Below are positions 1 through 4,653 of a DNA stretch of 5,699 nucleotides, one piece after another. How positions within the stretch are numbered: the first letter of the stretch is position 1; each line of letters starts with the position of its first letter. Source of the stretch: Dehalococcoidia bacterium (GTDB taxonomy: Bacteria > Chloroflexota > Dehalococcoidia > JACVQG01 > JAHKAY01). The position numbers were made by a program, and so were the translations under genes. A model generated the notes under the pieces. It saw nothing but the letters and a program-made list of their open reading frames with translations. It ran no database searches and was not told the origin of the DNA. The DNA lies in contig JASLXN010000102.1 in assembly GCA_030740315.1 (NCBI GenBank), positions 1-5,699 of the forward strand, given 5' to 3'.

Positions 1-1523
1 TGGGCCGCCTCCTCCAGCTCTCGCAAGCTATCGGCAACCTCCCGGGAGCTGCGCTCCCGGCGGATACGGTTGAGCCGCTCCAAGTGCTGCCGCTCCCCCG
101 CCTCATCCATCTTGAGCAGTGGCACTGTCACCGGTTCCGGCGTCTGGTACTCGTTCACCCCTATTATAATCCGCTGCTTCCCATCCACCTCCTGCTGGTA
201 GCGGTAGGAGGCGTTGGCAATCTCTTGCTGGAAGAAGCCCTTCTCCACAGCGGGAACCACGCCGCCCTGGACATCAATCTCCTTGAAATAGTGGTGGGCC
301 TCCGCCTCCATGCGGTCGGTCATGGATTCCACCAGGTAGCTGCCGCCCAAGGGGTCTACGGACTGGGTGACACCGCTCTCATGGGCGATTATCTGCTGAG
401 TGCGCAGGGCTATCAGCACCGCGCGCTCCGAGGGCAGGGCCAGGGCCTCATCCAGGGAGTTGGTGTGCAGTGACTGTGTGCCACCCATCACTGCCGCTAG
501 GGCCTGCAGGGCCACACGCACCGCGTTGATATCCGGCTGCTGGGCGGTGAGGGCGCAGCCCGAGGTCTGGGTGTGGAAACGTAGCCACCGAGAGCGCTCG
601 GATGCCCCGTAGCGGTCCGCCATGCCTCGTGCCCAGATGCGCCGCGCGGCGCGGAATTTGGCTACCTCTTCAAAAAAGTCGTTGTGGCAGGCGAAGAAGA
701 AGGAGAGGCGTGGGGCGAACGAATCCACCTGTAGACCGCGTTCTAGGGAGGCTTCCACATAGGCAAAGCCATCGGCCAAGGTGAAAGCTAACTCCTGCAC
801 CGCCGTGGAGCCGGCCTCACGTATATGGTAGCCGCTGATGCTTACGGGGTTCCACCGGGGCATGTGCCGGCTGGCGAACTCTATGGTGTCCACCACCAGG
901 CCCATGGAGGGCTTGGGCGGGTAGATGTATGAGTTCTGTGCGGTGAACTCCTTCAGGATATCGTTCTGGATTGTGCCGCCCATCTTATCTAGGGGAACGC
1001 CCTGCTTCTCTGCGGCGGCTATGTACATGGCCCAAATCACCGCTGCCGGACCATTGATGGTCATGGAGGTGGTTATGATGTCCAGTGGTAGACCGTCTAG
1101 CAAAATCTCCATGTCAGCCAGGGAGGACACCGCCACCCCACATTTCCCGAACTCCCCTGCGGCTAGTGGATGGTCTGTGTCATAGCCGTTAAGGGTGGGA
1201 AAATCAAAGGCGATGGAGAGGCCGGTCTCCCCATGTTCCAGCAGGTACTTGTAGCGACGGTTGGATTCCTCAGCGCTGCCGAAGCCGGAGAACATACGCA
1301 TGGTCCACTGCCGACCCCGGTACCCGGTGGCATGCACCCCGCGCGTGTAGGGATGCTCACCAGGAAGGCCCAGATCATTTAGGTATTCTTGAGAGGCAAT
1401 GTCCAGCGGGGTGTACACCCGCTGCATTTCAATGCCCGAGGGTGTAGTAAAGAAACCGTTCTGCTCAGGCAGACTCCGAGAGCGGGCCTGCCAGTCGGCC
1501 AGCCGGTGCTTCAGTTCTTCCAT
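1..1523 (-). CDS. Coenzyme-B12-dependent acyl-CoA mutase large subunit, isobutyryl-CoA mutase-like (3' end off window)
   Basis: Adenosylcobalamin-dependent carbon-skeleton mutase, large (substrate-binding TIM-barrel) subunit; 507 complete codons are visible and the last few dozen residues lie beyond the left edge. Family motifs are dense: RGVHATGYRGRQWTMR (61-76), GLSIAFDFPTLNGYDTDHP (101-119), TIQNDILKEF (184-193), SISGYHIREAG (228-238, with the conserved Tyr232/His233 pair), LRFHTQTSG (314-322) and PLGGSYLVE (391-399). By motif alignment to methylmalonyl-CoA mutase, Tyr89 is replaced by Phe78 and Arg207 by Gln196. This is the pair described for isobutyryl-CoA mutase (Phe80, Gln198), with the same 118-residue spacing. 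Ala105 sits where 2-hydroxyisobutyryl-CoA mutase has Asp117. The length suggests a stand-alone large subunit whose B12-binding domain is a separate small protein, perhaps just off the window. The ATG at 1523 is preceded by AGGA with a 7-base gap. It is the last gene of the cobA-like operon. Automatic annotation would probably say methylmalonyl-CoA mutase; family is certain, substrate is inferred. Confidence 0.93.
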   Translation of the reverse strand, partial: MEELKHRLADWQARSRSLPEQNGFFTTPSGIEMQRVYTPLDIASQEYLNDLGLPGEHPYTRGVHATGYRGRQWTMRMFSGFGSAEESNRRYKYLLEHGETGLSIAFDFPTLNGYDTDHPLAAGEFGKCGVAVSSLADMEILLDGLPLDIITTSMTINGPAAVIWAMYIAAAEKQGVPLDKMGGTIQNDILKEFTAQNSYIYPPKPSMGLVVDTIEFASRHMPRWNPVSISGYHIREAGSTAVQELAFTLADGFAYVEASLERGLQVDSFAPRLSFFFACHNDFFEEVAKFRAARRIWARGMADRYGASERSRWLRFHTQTSGCALTAQQPDINAVRVALQALAAVMGGTQSLHTNSLDEALALPSERAVLIALRTQQIIAHESGVTQSVDPLGGSYLVESMTDRMEAEAHHYFKEIDVQGGVVPAVEKGFFQQEIANASYRYQQEVDGKQRIIIGVNEYQTPEPVTVPLLKMDEAGERQHLERLNRIRRERSSREVADSLRELEEAA

Positions 1524-1562
1524 ATCCTGATCCTGATGTCCTATGGTCCTTTTTTTGTTTGG

Positions 1563-2033
1563 CTAACCCCTTGGTCGGTGCTCCTGAATGGCCGCCACCA
1601 GTTTTTGGGTCTGCTCGGATCCCACCTTGCCGATGCGCCACCGGGTGGCATCTTTATCCCCCAGGCCGACAGCCCGTACTTGATAGAAGGATATCGGAAG
1701 GAAAAACCAGATTATCTCCAATATAACTCCCAAAACCAGCAGGAGTTTGAAAAGAGCGGTGCCTGCCTCAGCACCCGGAATCAAGCTTGACACCAGCGAT
1801 ACTATCATAAGCCCACCGATTGCCAGCAGTATTACCAGAAAACCCAGGTAGGCTAAGGAACTGGGGCGGTAGGACAGCAGCGGGAGGCTCACTAGGTGGT
1901 TGTAGCTAACCTCGTCTATCTCCTGCCACCAGAGAAGCTTGGAATACCGCAATAGTCTGTTGTCCGTAGCATAGAACTGTCCTGCGGAGGCCAGCACCTC
2001 TTCATCAGGGAGCACAATATTTTCTATAGCCAC
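1563..2033 (-). CDS. Small membrane protein with bacterial PH-like domain
   Basis: A 156-residue protein with no firm functional assignment. Residues 8-50 (EEVLASAGQFYATDNRLLRY, then EIDEVSYNHLVSL) resemble the start of bacterial PH-like domains (bPH/YdbT type), in which a 'TNkRll' strand is followed by an 'idevpy..i.si' strand. Two hydrophobic helices follow at about 58-86 and 92-115, separated by a short loop (PGAEAG). The C-terminal part (116-156: VRAVGLGDKDATRWRIGKVG, ending in an amphipathic helix) could complete the PH-like fold on the same side of the membrane. The start is GTG at 2033, set 7 bases after the adenosyltransferase stop; the GAGGGTG run made by that TGA stop and the gap can serve as ribosome binding site, so the two genes look translationally coupled. 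The mutase starts 39 bases after its stop. What a membrane PH-like protein does between two B12 enzymes is unknown. Gene reality is well supported; function is not. Confidence 0.8.
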   Translation of the reverse strand: MAIENIVLPDEEVLASAGQFYATDNRLLRYSKLLWWQEIDEVSYNHLVSLPLLSYRPSSLAYLGFLVILLAIGGLMIVSLVSSLIPGAEAGTALFKLLLVLGVILEIIWFFLPISFYQVRAVGLGDKDATRWRIGKVGSEQTQKLVAAIQEHRPRG

Positions 2034-2040
2034 AGCACCC

Positions 2041-2577
2041 TCAGTAGTCTATCCCCTTCTTGGAGAGGACCCCACTGCGGAGAGGATGCTTGACCTCTAC
2101 CATCTCCGTTACCGTGTCCGCTAGGGCTAGCACCTTTTCATCGGCGTAGCGACCGGTGAGGATAAGGTCCACGGCCTCAGGCTTGCTCCGGATAGTTTCC
2201 ACCACCTGGTTCACCGTCACTAGGCCCCAGGAGGCGGCCACATTCACCTCATCCAGTACCACAACGTCGTAGGAGCTGCTGTGCATGGCCTGTTGCGCCG
2301 CCTGCAACGCCCGCTGGGCCTCTTCCTTTTCCTCGGGTTTTACATTGTTAGGGTCGCAGAACTCTACGAAGCCAAACCGTCCCAGGGACATATTTGAAAG
2401 ATGGGCCAGGGACTGCTGCTCACCGTAGGGGAAGTCCCCTTTCATGAAGAAGGTAAAATATACTCGCAGACCATGGCCCAAGGCCCGAATGGCCACCCCC
2501 AGGGCAGCCGAAGTCTTGCCTTTGCCATTGCCGGTGAAAACGATAACCTGTCCTGGGGCGTCTCGTAGTTCTTCCAT
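2041..2577 (-). CDS. cobA: Corrinoid (cob(I)alamin) adenosyltransferase, CobA/BtuR family
   Basis: Cytoplasmic enzyme that transfers the 5'-deoxyadenosyl group of ATP to reduced corrinoid, giving adenosylcobalamin or adenosylcobinamide. The 178 residues are close to the usual CobA/BtuR/CobO length. Visible features are the family P-loop TGNGKGKTSAALG (15-27), a Walker B-like strand VVVLDEVN (105-112), the LTGR motif (140-143) and the C-terminal KKGIDY, matching the usual 'kGIe(y/f)' ending. It is the first gene of a three-gene operon whose last gene is an adenosylcobalamin-dependent mutase, so its product is probably made for that enzyme. The ATG at 2577 gives MEELRDAPGQVIVFTGNGKGK, a normal-length N-terminus. 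No Shine-Dalgarno sequence is visible in the preceding 20 bases (a pyrimidine-rich CTCTTTATCTCT run), which is unlike the two downstream genes. A near-consensus promoter lies about 50 bases upstream. Assignment to the family is firm. Confidence 0.95.
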   Translation of the reverse strand: MEELRDAPGQVIVFTGNGKGKTSAALGVAIRALGHGLRVYFTFFMKGDFPYGEQQSLAHLSNMSLGRFGFVEFCDPNNVKPEEKEEAQRALQAAQQAMHSSSYDVVVLDEVNVAASWGLVTVNQVVETIRSKPEAVDLILTGRYADEKVLALADTVTEMVEVKHPLRSGVLSKKGIDY

Positions 2578-2628
2578 AGAGATAAAGAGCTAAAGGGTGC
2601 CAGCGCCTCCCCCTTGCGGGCTAAGGCC

Positions 2629-2657
2629 AGTCTATCAGTGGAGGGTTATGCTGTCAA
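2629..2657 (-). promoter_or_regulatory. Sigma-70-type promoter for the adenosyltransferase-mutase operon
   Basis: On the minus strand a perfect -35 TTGACA (2657-2652) is followed by exactly 17 bases and a -10 TAGACT (2634-2629), with a TGA just before it that forms an extended -10 (TGn). Transcription would begin near 2622, leaving about 45 bases of leader before the ATG at 2577. The -35 box is part of a palindrome shared with the divergent tRNA promoter. Predicted from sequence only. Confidence 0.7.
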
Positions 2658-2664
2658 GCTTGAC
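2653..2664. repeat. 12-bp perfect palindrome overlapping both divergent -35 boxes
   Basis: GTCAAGCTTGAC is a perfect palindrome. Its right half supplies TTGAC of the rightward -35 box (2660-2665) and its left half supplies TTGAC of the leftward -35 box (2657-2652). It could be simply the result of two back-to-back -35 boxes, or it could be an operator where a dimeric regulator would block both promoters. Confidence 0.6.
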
Positions 2665-2688
2665 GCTATAGGGAGGGATTGCTAGAAT
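2660..2688 (+). promoter_or_regulatory. Sigma-70-type promoter for the tRNA cluster
   Basis: TTGACG (2660-2665), a 17-base spacer and TAGAAT (2683-2688) with TGC just before it, an extended -10. The expected start of transcription, about 2694-2696, is only a few bases before the first tRNA at 2699, as is common for strong stable-RNA promoters with very short leaders. Between the hexamer boxes is a G-rich run (GGGAGGG). There is no other gene start in the rightward direction before the tRNAs. Confidence 0.8.
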
Positions 2689-2698
2689 GTGGTGGGCT

Positions 2699-2770
2699 GG
2701 GGATATAGCTCAGCGGGAGAGCACTGCGTTCGCAACGCAGGGGTCGGGGGTTCGAATCCCCCTATCTCCA
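2699..2770 (+). tRNA. tRNA-Ala (anticodon CGC)
   Basis: A complete 72-nt cloverleaf. Acceptor GGGGATA pairs with TATCTCC (2763-2769, one G-U pair), the D arm is GCTC/GAGC with a 7-base loop, the anticodon stem is CTGCG/CGCAG around loop TTCGCAA with CGC at 2731-2733, and the T arm is GGGGG-TTCGAAT-CCCCC. The discriminator is A at 2770. The 3' CCA is not encoded. It reads GCG codons and is the first gene of the cluster, right after the promoter. Confidence 0.96.
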
Positions 2771-2773
2771 CGG

Positions 2774-2846
2774 GCCCCTGTAGCTCAGAGGATAGAGCGG
2801 TGGCTTCCTAAGCCGCGCGTCGGGGGTTCGAGTCCCTCCAGGGGCG
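2774..2846 (+). tRNA. tRNA-Arg (anticodon CCT)
   Basis: A complete 73-nt cloverleaf starting 3 bases after tRNA-Ala. Acceptor GCCCCTG pairs perfectly with CAGGGGC (2839-2845), the D arm is GCTC/GAGC, and the anticodon stem is GTGGC/GCCGC (one T-G pair) around loop TTCCTAA with CCT at 2807-2809. The T arm is GGGGG-TTCGAGT-CCCTC with one G-T pair. The discriminator is G at 2846. The 3' CCA is not encoded. It reads AGG codons. Confidence 0.95.
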
Positions 2847-2848
2847 GT

Positions 2849-2924
2849 AGGGGTGTAGCTCAGCTGGAAGAGCAGCGGTCTCCAAAACCGCAGGTCGGGG
2901 GTTCGAGCCCTCCCACCCCTGCCA
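2849..2924 (+). tRNA. tRNA-Trp (anticodon CCA)
   Basis: A 73-nt cloverleaf (2849-2921) starting 2 bases after tRNA-Arg and followed by an encoded CCA at 2922-2924. Acceptor AGGGGTG pairs perfectly with CACCCCT (2914-2920), the D arm is GCTC/GAGC, and the anticodon stem is GCGGT/ACCGC around CTCCAAA with CCA at 2882-2884. The T arm is GGGGG-TTCGAGC-CCTCC. The discriminator is G, as usual for bacterial tRNA-Trp. It is the last tRNA of the cluster. Confidence 0.96.
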
Positions 2925-2931
2925 GATTTAG

Positions 2932-2983
2932 ATTTGAAGCGAGGCCCCGGAGACTCTTAAACCTCCGGGGCCTCGCTTCAAAT
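2932..2983 (+). terminator. Strong hairpin after the tRNA cluster (terminator or processing/attenuation structure)
   Basis: A perfect inverted repeat with 21-base arms at 2932-2952 and 2963-2983 and a 10-base loop (ACTCTTAAAC). The core pairs GCGAGGCCCCGGAG with CTCCGGGGCCTCGC. It lies 7 bases after the encoded CCA of tRNA-Trp and 40 bases before the RdhA-like start codon, the classic place for a terminator. However, neither side has the T-run of an intrinsic terminator: the right arm is followed by GGATTAGGGGG. It might therefore end transcription inefficiently, stabilise the 3' end, or let some reading into the next gene. Confidence 0.6.
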
Positions 2984-3023
2984 GGATTAGGGGGACACCA
3001 CGAGGCCACGAAGCGCTGCCCAG

Positions 3024-4232
3024 ATGTATAATACTCAGTTGGACTACCAAAGATTCAACCAGAGATACAACGTCTTACGCCAAGCGATGTGGCATCCCGA
3101 AATGATAGAACTCACCCAGCGCAGGGCGGAGAAAACCAGGCAAATGGTGCTGGACCACAGACCGGGATATTCCTTGCTTGACTGGGGATTCTTCATTGGT
3201 GCTTATGGCAATATGGCCAACACCGGCTTCCACCTCAACGCTCCGAACCAGCGGGGCAACTACTGGTTGCCTCTCTATCAGCGTGGTGAGCCGCAACGGG
3301 GTTTACCCCGTCTGGTGAGCCGGGAGCGATGGGAGGGAGGCCCGAAGGATGCCACCACGGCGCTATCCATGATGGCCCGCAAGTTTGGTGCCGATGTAGT
3401 CGGATTCTGCAAGCTGGACCGCCGCTGGGTCTACTCGCATTACTTTGACGAGGAGACCAACCAAGACTTTCAGATAAAGTTTTCCGATGAAGCCGGTTAT
3501 GAAGGCTATCAAGAACCTACCCAACAGGAGGACGGCATCCAGGTAATACCCAAAGAGATGGAGTATGTGGTGGTTATGCTCCATGAGATGGACGAAGAAG
3601 GCATCGCTACAGCCCCCACCCTAACCCAGTTCGCCAGCACTATTGAAACCTACTCCCGGATAAGCTATACCACGGTTATGCTGGCTGAATTCATCCGGGG
3701 GCTGGGCTACAATGCTATCCCTAGTGCCAACGACACCGCCCTCAATATCCCTCTCGCCATAGATGCCGGTCTGGGGCAATTGGGTAGGAACGCCAAACTG
3801 ATTAGCCCGTGGTTTGGTCCCCGGTGCCGAGTTTCCAAAGTGATTACCGACCTCCCCGTGGTAACAGGGAAGCCGGTTGATTACGGGGTGACCCAGTTTT
3901 GCCAGGCATGCCAGAAGTGCGCCAAGAAGTGTCCGCCAGGCGCCATCCCCTTGGGGGAACGCAGCCTTGAGCCTATGAATGAGTGCAACAACTATGGCGT
4001 CCTTCAGTGGCAGTTGGAGCACAAGAAGTGCTATGCTTATTGGAGCGAGGTGGCTACCAATTGTGGCATCTGCATACGTACCTGTCCCTTCAACAAGCCC
4101 AAGCACAAGATTCACGATGCCACCCGATGGTTTATCAAGAACTTCTCCCAGGTGAACCCCCTGATTGTCCGGCTGGACGATGTCATGGGCTACGGCAAGT
4201 TCAAGAGTTCTGACAGCTTCTGGCGAGTGTGA
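3024..4232 (+). CDS. Reductive dehalogenase (RdhA) family protein without Tat signal
   Basis: A 402-residue corrinoid and iron-sulfur protein of the RdhA family. These enzymes reduce organohalides with a base-off corrinoid and two 4Fe-4S clusters. Visible features are a mature-RdhA-like N-terminus (LDYQRFNQRYN, 6-16), the central corrinoid-domain block around AEFIRGLGYNA, AIDAGLGQLGRN and VITDLPV (221-279), a first cluster motif C293-x2-C296-x2-C299-x3-C303-P and a second set C336...C347-x2-C350-x3-C354-P-F. Tyr210, Asn236 and Arg269 have the same spacing as catalytic Tyr246/Asn272/Arg305 of Sulfurospirillum PceA as I recall them. It lacks an RR-type Tat leader and is shorter than respiratory RdhAs (about 450-550), and no rdhB membrane anchor follows, so it is probably cytoplasmic. 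The start is uncertain: ATG 3024 has no close ribosome binding site, and TTG 3039 or ATG 3087 are in-frame alternatives. QueG, a smaller relative, is a poorer match. The substrate is unknown. Confidence 0.9.
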   Translation: MYNTQLDYQRFNQRYNVLRQAMWHPEMIELTQRRAEKTRQMVLDHRPGYSLLDWGFFIGAYGNMANTGFHLNAPNQRGNYWLPLYQRGEPQRGLPRLVSRERWEGGPKDATTALSMMARKFGADVVGFCKLDRRWVYSHYFDEETNQDFQIKFSDEAGYEGYQEPTQQEDGIQVIPKEMEYVVVMLHEMDEEGIATAPTLTQFASTIETYSRISYTTVMLAEFIRGLGYNAIPSANDTALNIPLAIDAGLGQLGRNAKLISPWFGPRCRVSKVITDLPVVTGKPVDYGVTQFCQACQKCAKKCPPGAIPLGERSLEPMNECNNYGVLQWQLEHKKCYAYWSEVATNCGICIRTCPFNKPKHKIHDATRWFIKNFSQVNPLIVRLDDVMGYGKFKSSDSFWRV

Positions 4233-4429
4233 AAGCTAATCTCACAAAGGTACAAGTTGTCACAAGGGTTCCCGCATTCGGAGATAGCTACACTTACCCC
4301 TTCCGTTTTACGAAAAGACGCCTTGTGGATTTTTGCCGGGCTACATTTCGCCTTTGAACTTTCTGTGGAGTCGCGGAATAAGCGTGAATAATGTTACATA
4401 GGCTCGTCTGCTGCTCTCGGCATGAGCGA

Positions 4430-4454
4430 ACTGCCTATATTGGACGAAGGCAGT
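4430..4454. repeat. Short hairpin in the gene-free stretch 4233-4512
   Basis: The 280 bases between the RdhA-like gene and the zinc-ribbon gene contain no coding frame I can support. The only clear structure is a perfect 7-base inverted repeat, ACTGCCT (4430-4436) and AGGCAGT (4448-4454), with an 11-base loop. No T-run follows, so it is not a typical terminator for the upstream gene. No convincing promoter hexamers were found for the downstream gene. Confidence 0.35.
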
Positions 4455-4512
4455 CTGGACACGTAGTTGTGTGGGGAGTAGAGTAGTGCAAATCTTAACC
4501 AGGGGGTGGTAA

Positions 4513-4653
4513 ATGCCACAAGGCTACTGTATGAAGTGCCGCACCAAGAGGGAGATCAAGAACCCGGAAAGGGTAATCCTGAAGAACGGCCGTCCAGCGA
4601 CCCGGGGTACCTGCCCCAACTGCAGGACCAAGGTCTCTTGCATCGGAGGCTAA
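4513..4653 (+). CDS. 46-residue zinc-ribbon protein, DUF5679-like
   Basis: A very small protein beginning MPQGYCMKCRTKREIKNP and ending CPNCRTKVSCIGG. Two CxxC pairs (Cys6/Cys9 and Cys34/Cys37) form a zinc-ribbon arrangement. Between them lies a basic stretch with the 'KNGRPATRGTCPNC' pattern that I recognise from DUF5679 proteins, which are small, of unknown function and frequent in Chloroflexota. A good ribosome binding site, AGGGGG (4501-4506), sits 6 bases before the ATG, which supports the gene more than its length does. The many Lys/Arg residues would allow nucleic-acid or ribosome binding, but that is only a guess. Its TAA stop overlaps the TAG stop of the oppositely oriented hydrolase remnant within the shared bases CTAA (4650-4653), so the two frames converge without any gap. 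Confidence 0.8.
   Translation: MPQGYCMKCRTKREIKNPERVILKNGRPATRGTCPNCRTKVSCIGG

Noticed and set aside
84..1382. Several plus-strand and minus-strand open frames within the mutase region
   Set aside because: They are shadows of the mutase, which is continuous on the minus strand from 1523 to the window edge with family motifs throughout.
2578..2698. Cobalamin riboswitch before the adenosyltransferase operon
   Set aside because: The expected leader is about 45 bases, too short for the element, and no B12-box-like sequence was seen.
2740..2910. Run GTCGGGGGTTCGA occurring three times
   Set aside because: It is the variable loop and T arm of the three tRNAs, not an independent repeat or array.
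2687..3031. Open frame of 114 codons on the plus strand across the tRNA cluster
   Set aside because: It is translation of the three tRNA genes (repeated 'VGGSSPS'-like segments come from the T arms), a well-known false protein call.
3075..4115. Minus-strand open frames opposite the RdhA-like gene
   Set aside because: They show no recognisable domain and mirror a well-supported gene on the plus strand.
4467..4495. Promoter for the zinc-ribbon gene (TTGTGT with AAATCT)
   Set aside because: The -10 match is poor, and alternatives such as CTGGAC with TAGAGT are no better, so none can be preferred.
2849..4512. Possible genomic island inserted at tRNA-Trp, carrying the RdhA-like gene
   Set aside because: No second copy of the tRNA-Trp 3' end was seen downstream and there is no integrase in the window, so attachment sites cannot be supported.
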